This document shows, piece after piece, positions 15,418 through 23,209 of a stretch of 64,000 bases of DNA. The position numbers and the translations under genes were made by a program. Each line of letters opens with the position of its first letter. Position 1 is the first letter of the stretch. The notes beneath the pieces are model-generated. The model was not told where the DNA came from. It worked only from the letters and a program-made list of their open reading frames with translations, and did not search any database. The stretch lies in assembly GCF_014656075.1 (NCBI RefSeq), contig NZ_BNBS01000019.1, forward strand, positions 23,621 through 87,620, in the 5' to 3' direction. This DNA comes from Streptomyces hydrogenans. Its GTDB lineage: Bacteria > Actinomycetota > Actinomycetes > Streptomycetales > Streptomycetaceae.

Positions 15418-16863
15418 TCAGCGGCGGGGCTGGCGGCGCCAGGGCCCGGTGATCGCCACCATGATGCCCGGCGTCTGGATGCTGGCGTACAGGGTGTCGC
15501 CGTCGGGCGAGAAGACGACGCCGGTGAACTCGCTGTCGTTGAGGTCGTTGCGCGCGATCGGGTAGGTGCGGCCCGAGTCGGTGGCGCCGAAGAGGTGCGA
15601 GACTCCCTCGCCGTCCTCGGCGATGACGAGCCCGCCGTAGGGCGACACGGTGATGTTGTCCGGGCCGTCGAAGGCGCCGTCCTGCTCGGGCGCGGGGTTC
15701 ACGCCGAGCAGCACCTTGAGGGTGAGGGTGCGGCGCTTGGGGTCGTAGAACCAGACCTGGCCGTCGTGGGCCGCGCCGGGGCTCTCCTCACGGGCGTACG
15801 AGGAGACGACGTAGGTGCCGCCGTCGGCCCACCACATGCCCTCCAGCTTCCGGGCGCGGGTGACCTGGCCGTCGGCGAACTGCTTGCGCACCGGGGTGGT
15901 GCGGCCGTCGCGGTCGGGGACGTCGGTCCAGTCCACGCCGAAGACGGTGCCGACGCGGGTGGCGCGGGAGAGGTCGTCGACGAACCGCCCGGCGGAGTCG
16001 ACGCACTTGGCGGCCTGGAGGACGCCGGCGTCGTCGGCGAGCGGGCGGTACCGGCCGCGGCCGTGCTCGAAGCCCTGCGGCGGGACCCAGCGGAAGAACA
16101 GCCCGTTGGGGTTGGAGGCGTCCTCGGTGAGGTAGGCGTGGCCGCGCTTGGGGTCGACGACGACGGCCTCGTGGTCGTAGCGGCCGAAGAACTTGAGGGG
16201 CTTCGGGGCGAGGTTGGCCCGGTGGTCGCGGGGGTCGACCTCGAAGACGTACCCGTGGTCCTTGGTCATGCCGTTCTTGCCGGCGAGGTCGGAGTTCTCC
16301 TCGCAGGTCAGCCAGGTGCCCCAGGCGGTGCGGCCGCCCGCGCAGTTGGTGGAGGTGCCGGCGATGCCGACCCACTCGGCGACGGTGCCGTCGCGCCGCA
16401 CCTCGACGACCGTGCAGCCGCCGGCCGCGGCCGGGTCGTAGACGAGGCCCTCGGCGAGCGGGACGGGGTGCTCCCACTTGGAGCGGTCGCCCTTGAGCTC
16501 GTGGTTGTACACGATGTACGTCGCGCCGCGCGGGCCGGCGAAGGTGGCGGCGCCGTCGTGGTTGGAGGGGGTGAACTCGCCGCTCTCCAGGCGGGTGACG
16601 CCGGTGCGGGTGATCACCCGGTAGGAGAAGCCCTCGGGCAGGGCGAGTATGCCGTCGGGGTCGGCGACGAGCGGGCCGTAGCCGAGGCGGTCGTGGCCGT
16701 GCCCGTGACCGTCGTGGCCGTGACCGTCGTGGCCGGGACCGCCATGGGCGCGCTCGTCGCTCGCGAGGGCCTCGGGAGCGGTGGCGAGGACACCGACGGC
16801 GCCGGTGAGGGCGAAGCCGGCGACGGCGGACTTCTGGGTGAACTCTCTGCGGTTGAGCGCCAT
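15418..16863 (-). CDS. phoX: secreted PhoX-type alkaline phosphatase (DUF839)
   Basis: 481 residues. A Tat signal peptide (NRREFTQKS then a hydrophobic stretch ending about residue 36) is followed by a His/Gly/Asp-rich linker (about 38-58) and a PhoX beta-propeller phosphatase. Family signatures include SNHDGAATF, YNHELKG, STNCAGGRTAWGTWLTCEE, GRYDHEAVVVD and EFTGVVFSPDGDTLY. PhoX enzymes are calcium/iron-dependent monoesterases that release phosphate outside the cell and are typically induced by phosphate starvation. Three 11-bp PHO-type repeats lie about 53 bp upstream. The ATG start has GGGGAG ten bases upstream. Confidence 0.9.
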   Translation of the reverse strand: MALNRREFTQKSAVAGFALTGAVGVLATAPEALASDERAHGGPGHDGHGHDGHGHGHDRLGYGPLVADPDGILALPEGFSYRVITRTGVTRLESGEFTPSNHDGAATFAGPRGATYIVYNHELKGDRSKWEHPVPLAEGLVYDPAAAGGCTVVEVRRDGTVAEWVGIAGTSTNCAGGRTAWGTWLTCEENSDLAGKNGMTKDHGYVFEVDPRDHRANLAPKPLKFFGRYDHEAVVVDPKRGHAYLTEDASNPNGLFFRWVPPQGFEHGRGRYRPLADDAGVLQAAKCVDSAGRFVDDLSRATRVGTVFGVDWTDVPDRDGRTTPVRKQFADGQVTRARKLEGMWWADGGTYVVSSYAREESPGAAHDGQVWFYDPKRRTLTLKVLLGVNPAPEQDGAFDGPDNITVSPYGGLVIAEDGEGVSHLFGATDSGRTYPIARNDLNDSEFTGVVFSPDGDTLYASIQTPGIMVAITGPWRRQPRR

Positions 16864-16915
16864 GGTGAGCGGTTTCTCCCCTGCTGGTGGCCGAATGTCG
16901 CCCCACCCTCGCGCG

Positions 16916-16948
16916 CCCGCGGGAACGGCGGCTGAACACCGACGGAAC
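16916..16948 (-). promoter_or_regulatory. PHO-box-like array upstream of phoX
   Basis: Three abutting 11-bp units on the minus strand: GTTCCGTCGGT, GTTCAGCCGCC, GTTCCCGCGGG. A GACATT -10-like hexamer follows 16 bp after the last unit. The position fits PhoP activation of phoX. Confidence 0.7.
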
Positions 16949-17011
16949 GGCCGCGGAGCGCCTGCCCCCGGTCCGGGGGTGGCGCGCCGCGGCCGCCGGG
17001 GAGGAGGGGGG

Positions 17012-18460
17012 TCAGGCCGAGCCGACGCGCGAGCGGGCCTTGAAGGCGGCCTTGCGGGCCTCCTTGGCGGACGTCTTGTCCGGGTGGAGCCGTCCCATCG
17101 CGTCGAGGACGTCGGCGGTGGCCGGGTGCTCGACCCGCCAGGCGGTCTCCAGGAAGCCGGTGTGGCGGCTCGTCAGCCCCTCGATGAGCTCCTGGAGTTC
17201 CGTCAGGTCGCCGGCGGTGTCGAGCTGGGCGGCGATGGTGTCCACGGCGAGCCAGAAGATCATGGACTCCGGCGGGGCGGGCACGTCCGCGGCGCCGCGC
17301 TCGGCGAGCCAGACGCGGGCGAGGCCGCCGAGCTCGGGGTGGTCGAGGACCGCGCGGACCACCGGCTCGGCCTCGGGCCCGACGAGGGCGAGGGCCTGCT
17401 GGCAGTGGAGGCGGCGGAGCGGGGACTCGGGGTCGGAGCCGCGGGCGGCGGCGAGGAGTTCGGCGGCGGCGGGCACCGTCTCGCGGCCGGCCAGCCACGC
17501 CTCCGTCTCGGCGCGGGCGGCGGCCTCGGGGTAGCCGGTGAGCCCGGCGAGGAGGGCGTCGGCGTCCTTCTCGGCGAGGTCGCCGACGGCGGGCGCGTCG
17601 ACGCCCGCCTCGACCATGCGGGTGCGGACGCCGAAGAGGCCGAGCGGGGTGAGCCGGACCATGCCGTAACGGCTGACGTCCTCGTCGTCGACGGGCTCCG
17701 CGGGCTCCTCGCCCTCCTCGGCCATCAGGGCCTCGTCGACGGGCTGGTACGCGACCAGGCCGATGGGCTCCAGGAGCCGGAACTGCTCGTCGAGCCGCAT
17801 CATCGCGTCGGAGACCTGCTCCAGGACGTCGTCGGTGGGCTCGCCCATGTCGTCGGGGACGACCATGGAGGCGGCGAGCGCGGGCAGCGGCACGGGGCCG
17901 TCGCCGGGGCCGCCCTCGCTGACGGTCAGCAGGTAGAGGTTGCCGAGGACGCCCTCCAGGAACTCGGCCTCCGCCTCGGGGTCCCAGTCGAGGGTGTCGA
18001 GGTCGAGGCCGCCGTCCTCGTCGAGGAGCGGCTCCAGGTCGTCGAGGACCGGGGCGACGGCGTCGGCGAAGACCGCCTCGAAGGCGTCGAGCCAGAGGGC
18101 GAGCACCTCCCGGGGCGCGCCGCCGGTGACGACGGCGAGGTTCTCGCCGGGGGCGGCGGTGCCGGGGCTGTCGTCGTCGGCGCCGTCCTCGACGTCGACG
18201 AGGCCGGTGTCGACGGCGAGCCGCCAGGCGTCGCCCGCCCAGTACTCGGCGTCCTCGTCGTCGCCGAGGCCGAGGACGGCGGCGGCGTCGGGCAGCTGCT
18301 CGTCGACGAGTTCGCCGCCCGCGCCGACCCGGGTGTCGGGTCCGGCCCAGCGGGCGAGGCGCACGGCGTGGGCGAGGAGCGGGGCGGCCAGGGCTTCCCG
18401 AGCCAGCTCCGCGTCCGAGGGGAGCCGGACGGGGGGAAGGGTGGGGTGCTCCGCAGCCAT
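17012..18460 (-). CDS. acidic conserved actinobacterial protein of unknown function
   Basis: 482 residues, cytosolic, strongly acidic with Asp/Glu clusters (GLGDDEDAEYW, EEGEEPAEPVDDEDV) and a short basic end (KEARKAAFKARSRVGSA). The C-terminal half is helical and repeat-like (ADALLAGLTGYPEAAARAE, RRLHCQQALALVGPEAEP), resembling HEAT-like helical repeats. I recognise no catalytic motif. The ATG start has GGAGAT seven bases upstream. It is divergent from the secreted nuclease gene and shares that 255-bp upstream region, whose PHO-type repeats point the other way. Its function is unknown. Confidence 0.75.
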   Translation of the reverse strand: MAAEHPTLPPVRLPSDAELAREALAAPLLAHAVRLARWAGPDTRVGAGGELVDEQLPDAAAVLGLGDDEDAEYWAGDAWRLAVDTGLVDVEDGADDDSPGTAAPGENLAVVTGGAPREVLALWLDAFEAVFADAVAPVLDDLEPLLDEDGGLDLDTLDWDPEAEAEFLEGVLGNLYLLTVSEGGPGDGPVPLPALAASMVVPDDMGEPTDDVLEQVSDAMMRLDEQFRLLEPIGLVAYQPVDEALMAEEGEEPAEPVDDEDVSRYGMVRLTPLGLFGVRTRMVEAGVDAPAVGDLAEKDADALLAGLTGYPEAAARAETEAWLAGRETVPAAAELLAAARGSDPESPLRRLHCQQALALVGPEAEPVVRAVLDHPELGGLARVWLAERGAADVPAPPESMIFWLAVDTIAAQLDTAGDLTELQELIEGLTSRHTGFLETAWRVEHPATADVLDAMGRLHPDKTSAKEARKAAFKARSRVGSA

Positions 18461-18596
18461 GTGGGGGATCTCCTCGACGCGTGCGTGGATCGGCGTGGAT
18501 CGCGGTGTGGATGTCGGACGTCCGGCCGGTGGGGACCGGCGGCGGCCGGCGGGACCGGCGCACTCAGCGTAGACGCATCCGGGGCGCCGCCCGCCG

Positions 18597-18629
18597 GTTC
18601 ACGGGCCCGTCAGCCTTCGTACACCCGTC
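18597..18629 (+). promoter_or_regulatory. PHO-box-like array upstream of the secreted nuclease
   Basis: Three 11-bp units on the plus strand: GTTCACGGGCC, CGTCAGCCTTC, GTACACCCGTC. The outer two match the GTTCACC core at six of seven positions and the middle one is weak. A TTGACA -35 box begins five bases downstream. Confidence 0.6.
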
Positions 18630-18634
18630 GACCC

Positions 18635-18664
18635 TTGACAAGTGGTGGGCTCTCACAAGAGATT
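18635..18664 (+). promoter_or_regulatory. promoter of the secreted nuclease gene
   Basis: A perfect TTGACA (18635-18640), an 18-bp spacer and a weak GAGATT -10 (18659-18664). A weak -10 behind a PHO-type array is what an activator-dependent promoter looks like. Confidence 0.5.
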
Positions 18665-18715
18665 GACGCGCGTAGATGTCTCTGCCCTTCCTCCAAGCAC
18701 CCTCGGAGCCTCCTG

Positions 18716-20554
18716 ATGTCTTCCTCCATACCGAGAACCGCCGCCGTCTCCGCGGTGGTCGCGGCCGCCCTCGCGGCCGGACTGCTCGCCGGCTCGCAGA
18801 GCGCCGCGGCCGAGGACAGCGCCGCGGTCCGCATCCACGACGTCCAGGGCACGACGCGGGTCTCGCCGCTGGCCGGCAAGCAGGTCACCGGGGTGACGGG
18901 CGTCGTCACCGGCGTCCGGACCTACGGCTCCTCGCGCGGCTTCTGGATGCAGGACCCGCAGGGCGACGAGAACCCGGCGACCAGCGAGGGCCTGTTCGTC
19001 TTCACCAGCTCCAACCCGACGGTCGCGGTCGGCGACGCGGTCAGCGTCGACGGCACGGTCACCGAGTACGTCCCCGGCGGCCTGAACTCCGGCAACCAGT
19101 CGCTGACCCAGCTGTCCCGGCCCAAGGTCACCGTGGTCTCGCAGGGCAACGCGCTGCCCGCCCCGGTCACCATCGCCCCCTGGTCGGTGCCGGACGCGTA
19201 CGCCCCCGCGGGCGACCCGGCGAACGGCGGCTCGATCAACGGGCTGACCCTGGAGCCCGGCACGTACGCCCTGGACTACTACGAGTCGCTGGAGGGCACC
19301 AACGTCCGCGTGGGCTCCTCGCGGGTGGTCGGCGCCACCGACCCATACTCCGAGCTGTGGGTCACGGTGAAGCCGTGGGAGAACGACAACGAGCGCGGCG
19401 GCACGGTCTACGGCTCGTACGACTCCCAGAACACCGGCCGGCTCCAGATCCAGTCGCTGATCCCGCTCGCCCAGCAGCCCTTCCCGAAGGCGAACGTGGG
19501 CGACTGGCTGACCGGCACCACCGAGGGGCCGCTCGACTTCAACCAGTTCGGCGGCTACACGCTGACCGCCCGCACCCTCGGCACCCTCCGGGACCGGGGT
19601 CTGGAGCGCGAGGTCACCGACAAGCAGCACAAGAACGAGCTGGCCGTGGCCACGTACAACGTGGAGAACCTCGACCCGACCGACCCGCAGGAGAAGTTCG
19701 ACGCGCTCGCGAAGGCGGTCGTCGAGAACCTCGCCTCGCCGGACGTCCTCGCCCTGGAGGAGATCCAGGACGACAACGGCGCCAAGAACGACGGCACGGT
19801 CTCGGCCGGCCAGACGGTGAAGAAGTTCACGGACGCGATCGTGGCGGCCGGCGGCCCGGCGTACGAGTGGCGCTCGGTCGACCCGGAGAACAACAAGGAC
19901 GGCGGCGAGCCCGGCGGCAACATCCGTCAGGTCTTCCTCTTCAACCCCGAGCGGGTCTCCTTCGTGGACCGCCCGGGCGGCGACGCGACCACCGCGACCG
20001 GTGTCACGGGCACCAAGGGCCGCGCCGCGCTCACCCTCTCCCCCGGCCGGATCGACCCGGCGAACGCCGCCTGGGAGGCCAGCCGCAAGCCGCTCGCGGG
20101 CGAGTTCACCTTCCGCGGCCGCACGGTCTTCGTCATCGCCAACCACTTCGGCTCGAAGGGCGGCGACGAGTCGATCGTCTCCCACCACCAGCCGCCGAAC
20201 CGTTCCTCCGAGGCCAAGCGCCTCCTCCAGGCGCAGGCCGTCAACGCCTTCGTGAAGGAGATCATCGCGGTCGACAAGCAGGCGGACGTCCTCGTCGTCG
20301 GCGACATCAACGACTTCGAGTTCTCCGGCACGACCGAGGCGCTGACCGACGGCGGCGCCCTCCACCCGGCCGTGACGTCGCTGCCCCGCTCGGAGCGCTA
20401 CTCGTACGTCTACCAGGGCAACAGCCAGGTCCTCGACCAGATCCTGACCAGCCCCGGCGTGCACCACTTCGAGTACGACAGCGTGCACATCAACGCCGAG
20501 TTCGCCGACCAGGACAGCGACCACGACCCGCAGGTCCTGCGCTTCCGCCCGTGA
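18716..20554 (+). CDS. secreted endonuclease/exonuclease/phosphatase (EEP) family nuclease, ExeM/NucH-like
   Basis: 612 residues. A Sec signal peptide with an Ala-rich core ends near residue 32 (QSAAA/EDS). An OB-fold-like region (about 40-160; VTGVVTGVRTYGSSRGFWMQDP) and a spacer lead to a C-terminal EEP domain (about 305-612). Its catalytic residues are visible: YNVENLD, the metal glutamate in LALEEIQDD (about 345), GDINDF (about 528) and SDHDPQ (about 602). This architecture is that of extracellular DNases that release phosphate and nucleosides. The ATG start has a GGAG site about eight bases upstream. The upstream PHO-type array suggests induction by phosphate limitation, together with phoX. 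Confidence 0.88.
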   Translation: MSSSIPRTAAVSAVVAAALAAGLLAGSQSAAAEDSAAVRIHDVQGTTRVSPLAGKQVTGVTGVVTGVRTYGSSRGFWMQDPQGDENPATSEGLFVFTSSNPTVAVGDAVSVDGTVTEYVPGGLNSGNQSLTQLSRPKVTVVSQGNALPAPVTIAPWSVPDAYAPAGDPANGGSINGLTLEPGTYALDYYESLEGTNVRVGSSRVVGATDPYSELWVTVKPWENDNERGGTVYGSYDSQNTGRLQIQSLIPLAQQPFPKANVGDWLTGTTEGPLDFNQFGGYTLTARTLGTLRDRGLEREVTDKQHKNELAVATYNVENLDPTDPQEKFDALAKAVVENLASPDVLALEEIQDDNGAKNDGTVSAGQTVKKFTDAIVAAGGPAYEWRSVDPENNKDGGEPGGNIRQVFLFNPERVSFVDRPGGDATTATGVTGTKGRAALTLSPGRIDPANAAWEASRKPLAGEFTFRGRTVFVIANHFGSKGGDESIVSHHQPPNRSSEAKRLLQAQAVNAFVKEIIAVDKQADVLVVGDINDFEFSGTTEALTDGGALHPAVTSLPRSERYSYVYQGNSQVLDQILTSPGVHHFEYDSVHINAEFADQDSDHDPQVLRFRP

Positions 20555-20566
20555 CCCGGTAGCCCC

Positions 20567-20603
20567 CTACACGCCCGCGCTCAGGCTGAGCGCGGGCGTG
20601 TAG
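20567..20603. terminator. bidirectional terminator overlapping the monooxygenase stop codon
   Basis: A perfect 17-bp stem (CTACACGCCCGCGCTCA / TGAGCGCGGGCGTGTAG) with a GGC loop, 12 bp after the nuclease stop. The left arm encodes the last residues and stop of the convergent gene, so one hairpin serves both genes. Confidence 0.9.
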
Positions 20604-21286
20604 CGCTTCACCCGGCCGCCCACGAGCCTCGGGTCGTGCTGGACCCGCCGCCACGCCTCGCTCAGCGGGGCGTCGTCCGCGAGCCAGTCCGCGTGGGCCC
20701 GCTCGCTCTCCCACTCTGCGTAGTTCAGGACCCGGTCGCCCTCGACGGACAGGTGGAACCGGCCGCTGATCCCACCGGACGCCGGCCGGGTCGCCGCGTC
20801 CTCCTCCAGGGCGGCGAAAACGTGGTCCACCCACTCCTCCCGCTGCCCCGCCCCGCCCGCGGCCGCGTCGAAGTCCGCCTCGACGATCACGACGACCCCG
20901 GGCAGCTCCCCCGTGGCCGTCGCACGGCGGGCGGTGGAGCGGTGGACCGCCCCGTAGCGGCGGAGCTCCACCCGCTCGATGCCGGGCACGGCGGCGTCGA
21001 TCTCGGCGTTCCGGTCGTCGCGGTAGGTCCGGACGAAGGCGTCGTAGGCGTCCTGCTCGGTCCACTGCGAGTAGTGCAGCAGGGTGTCCCCGTCGGTCCC
21101 CGCGAGCACGCTGTACGACAGCAGGCCGAGGTCGGGCCACTCCCTGCTCTCCCAGGCCTTCCGGATGGCCTCGACGGCGGCGCGCTGGCGCTCGGGGGTG
21201 CCGACCCGCCAGGTGCTGACGAGGACGGCGCCGACGCCGGGGCGGTCGAGGTCGGGACGGGCATCGGGGTGCGCGACGGCGTTCAT
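20567..21286 (-). CDS. two-domain antibiotic biosynthesis monooxygenase (ABM) family protein, SoxR-regulated
   Basis: 239 residues with two dimeric alpha/beta-barrel (ABM) repeats, about 18-110 and 125-225. Each has the pattern of a beta strand, a helix and LLHYSQW or VLNYAEW. Related proteins are cofactor-free quinone or heme monooxygenases. A canonical SoxR box lies 65 bp upstream. From memory, the S. coelicolor counterpart in this genomic position (SCO1909) is one of the five SoxR targets, induced by redox-active pigments such as actinorhodin. The ATG start has GAGGAG eight bases upstream. The chemical substrate is unknown; detoxifying or modifying a redox-active metabolite is the likely role. 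Confidence 0.85.
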   Translation of the reverse strand: MNAVAHPDARPDLDRPGVGAVLVSTWRVGTPERQRAAVEAIRKAWESREWPDLGLLSYSVLAGTDGDTLLHYSQWTEQDAYDAFVRTYRDDRNAEIDAAVPGIERVELRRYGAVHRSTARRATATGELPGVVVIVEADFDAAAGGAGQREEWVDHVFAALEEDAATRPASGGISGRFHLSVEGDRVLNYAEWESERAHADWLADDAPLSEAWRRVQHDPRLVGGRVKRYTPALSLSAGV

Positions 21287-21300
21287 GGGAGCTCTCCTCG

Positions 21301-21344
21301 GATCGGTTCGGACGACTCGACTGATCGGTTCGGACGGCTCGACC
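21301..21344. repeat. tandem 22-bp direct repeat in the 5' leader of the ABM gene
   Basis: Two adjacent units (beginning GATCGGTTCGGACGACTCGA and GATCGGTTCGGACGGCTCGA) match at 20 of 22 positions. They lie between the -10 region of the SoxR promoter and the ABM start codon. Confidence 0.8.
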
Positions 21345-21372
21345 CTCCTCCCTCAACCTTGCTTGAGGTCAA
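21342..21372 (-). promoter_or_regulatory. SoxR-type promoter with 19-bp spacer
   Basis: On the minus strand TTGACC (21367-21372), a 19-bp spacer and GAGGGT (21342-21347). The overlong spacer is characteristic of MerR-family targets, which twist the promoter into an active form when oxidised. Confidence 0.6.
21351..21368. promoter_or_regulatory. SoxR box CCTCAACCTTGCTTGAGG
   Basis: An 18-bp palindrome with CCTCAA/TTGAGG arms and a six-base centre, the exact geometry of the SoxR consensus. It lies within the promoter spacer of the ABM gene. Confidence 0.88.
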
Positions 21373-21400
21373 GGACCTTCCCCGTGGGAGACTTCGCGCC

Positions 21401-21844
21401 ATGATCCTTCGCCCCGCCACCCGCGCCGAACTCCCCGCCGTCCTCGCCCTGCTCGCCGACGAGGACCGGGTGGTGGACCCCGCCCCGGCCCTCGTCACGG
21501 AGGCGTACGAGCGGGCCTTCGCGGACATCGAGGCCGACCCGCGCAACGAGATGCTGGTCCTGGTGGACGACGACCTCGTCCTGGGCTGTCTCCAGGCCAC
21601 CTACATCCCGGGGCTCGGCAAGGGCGGCGCCGAGCGGGCGCTGATCGAGGCGGTCCGGATCCGGGCCGACCGGCGCGGCGGCGGACTCGGCCGGGAGCTG
21701 ATGGAGCGGGCCGCCGCCCGGGCGAAGGAGCGCGGCTGCGCCCTCGTCCAGCTGACCAGCGACAAGGAGCGCGCCGACGCCCACCGCTTCTACGCCTCGC
21801 TCGGCTACGCCCGCAGCCACGAGGGCTTCAAGCTCCCCCTGTGA
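21401..21844 (+). CDS. GNAT family N-acetyltransferase
   Basis: 147 residues, a complete GNAT fold. The acetyl-CoA pyrophosphate-binding motif is visible as IRADRRGGGLGRELMERA (about residues 85-102), followed by the C-terminal strand segment ADAHRFYASLGYARSHEGFKL. The acceptor substrate is unknown. The ATG start has GGGAG about eleven bases upstream. It is divergent from the SoxR-controlled monooxygenase, and the box could affect it, though the promoter geometry favours the leftward gene. Confidence 0.85.
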   Translation: MILRPATRAELPAVLALLADEDRVVDPAPALVTEAYERAFADIEADPRNEMLVLVDDDLVLGCLQATYIPGLGKGGAERALIEAVRIRADRRGGGLGRELMERAAARAKERGCALVQLTSDKERADAHRFYASLGYARSHEGFKLPL

Positions 21845-21927
21845 CCGCCTCTTCTCAGCCGAACTGAACGTTCCGGCCAAGCAGATCTAAGTGGACCTTC
21901 ACGGTCCGCCGCGCCCAGACTTCCCGT

Positions 21928-22812
21928 ATGACCACTCACCGCCCTTTCGGCCGCGCGCTCTGCGCGATGATCACCCCCTTCACCGACTCCGGCGCGCTCG
22001 ACCTCGACGCCGCCGGGAAGCTGGCCGCCCGGCTGGTCGGGGAGGGCTGTGACGGCCTGGTCCTCAACGGCACCACCGGGGAGTCCCCGACCACCTCGGA
22101 CGCCGAGAAGGCGGCGCTGGTCCGGGCGGTCCGGGAGGCGGTCGGCCCGGCCCCGTCGCTCGTCGCGGGCGTGGGCACCGCCGACACCCGGCACACCGCG
22201 GAGCTGGCGCGCCAGGCGGAGGAGGCCGGGGCCGACGGCCTGCTCGTGGTCACCCCGTACTACAGCCGCCCGCCGCAGGACGCGGTCGCCGCGCACTTCC
22301 TCAAGGTCGCGGACGCCACCGGGCTCCCCGTGATGGTCTACGACATCCCCGGCCGCACCGGCACCCGCGTCGAGCCCGACACCATGCGCCGGCTCGCCGA
22401 ACACCCGCGGATCACGGCCGTGAAGGACTGCTCGTACGACCTGCTGACGGCGGCCCGGCTGATCGCCGAGACCCCGCTCGCCTACTACTCCGGCAGCGAG
22501 GAGCTGAACCTGCCGCTGTACGCGGTCGGCGGTGCCGGCTACGTCAGCACGGTGGCGAACGTGGCCCCCCGTGCGCTGCGCGCGGTCCTCGACGCCTTCG
22601 ACGCGGGCGACACCGCGCGGGCGGCCCGCCTCCACGCCCGGCTGCTGCCGCTCACCGAGGCGATGATGGCCGCCGGCCTGCCCGGCACGGTGACGGTCAA
22701 GGCGCTGCTCGGCGGCCCGGTGCGCGAACCGCTGCGGCCCGCCGGCCGGGAGGCGGCCGACGGGCTGCGCGGGCTGTACGAGGCGCTGCCTCAGGCGGAG
22801 TCGGTGGTGTAG
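21928..22812 (+). CDS. dapA: 4-hydroxy-tetrahydrodipicolinate synthase
   Basis: 294 residues, the normal length for this TIM-barrel aldolase, which condenses pyruvate with aspartate semialdehyde in the first committed step of the diaminopimelate/lysine pathway. Visible are the TTGES motif (about residue 49-53), the catalytic tyrosine in VYDIPGRTG (about 138), and the Schiff-base lysine in TAVKDCS (about 167). dapD, a later enzyme of the same pathway, lies 1.7 kb away on the other strand. The ATG start lacks a clear ribosome binding site; a CAGACT element six bases upstream may mark a leaderless transcript. The last 22 bp overlap the 3' end of a convergent small gene. Confidence 0.93.
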   Translation: MTTHRPFGRALCAMITPFTDSGALDLDAAGKLAARLVGEGCDGLVLNGTTGESPTTSDAEKAALVRAVREAVGPAPSLVAGVGTADTRHTAELARQAEEAGADGLLVVTPYYSRPPQDAVAAHFLKVADATGLPVMVYDIPGRTGTRVEPDTMRRLAEHPRITAVKDCSYDLLTAARLIAETPLAYYSGSEELNLPLYAVGGAGYVSTVANVAPRALRAVLDAFDAGDTARAARLHARLLPLTEAMMAAGLPGTVTVKALLGGPVREPLRPAGREAADGLRGLYEALPQAESVV

Positions 22813-23009
22813 GTCCTGCCGAGGATGGCGGCGTGCTCCAGGACGTCCTCCAGTGGATCGTCGATCTGACCGGTGTGCAGGGTGAGACTGGGCCCGTTGG
22901 TGACCGTGGGGCCGTTGTGGGTGTGTGTCTCGTCCGCCCGGGCGGCCCCCGCCGGCAGCAGCACCGCCGCCGCGGTGAGCACCCCGGCGACCATCGGCTT
23001 CGTCCTCAT
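22791..23009 (-). CDS. small secreted protein of unknown function
   Basis: 72 residues. A clear Sec signal peptide (MRTKPMVAGVLTAAAVLLPA then GAARA) is followed by a mature part of about 45 residues, rich in Thr/Asn/His (DETHTHNGPTVTNGPSLTLH). The ATG is chosen because GAGGAG lies seven bases upstream and it begins exactly at the signal peptide; an upstream extension would add a charged tail that breaks the signal. It converges on dapA with a 22-bp overlap. No cysteines and no recognised domain. Confidence 0.7.
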   Translation of the reverse strand: MRTKPMVAGVLTAAAVLLPAGAARADETHTHNGPTVTNGPSLTLHTGQIDDPLEDVLEHAAILGRTYTTDSA

Positions 23010-23209
23010 GTCGACTCCTCGCCTCTTCTCTCGCGGGAGCACCGCGCTCCCCCCTGACAACGCTCCGTGACCGGAAGGGTTGCCGTGTCGTCACGAGCTT
23101 CACGGTCCTGTCCCCGTCGTGTCCCGGAACCGGATGGACCCCGGCCGGGTCGCTAGGCTCCCCGCCGTCGAACGGACACACGGATCACACGAGAGATGGG
23201 GGCGGACGG

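Noticed and set aside
16964..16980. A CCCCCGG/CCGGGGG hairpin after the acidic gene as a terminator
   Set aside because: The loop would be a single base, which cannot fold as drawn.
16995..18470. Extension of the nuclease upstream through the antisense of the acidic gene
   Set aside because: The signal peptide begins at 18716 with a suitable ribosome binding site, and promoter elements lie directly before it.
22791..23060. A longer start for the small secreted protein
   Set aside because: The extra N-terminal residues are charged and break the signal peptide, and the ribosome binding site fits the shorter start.
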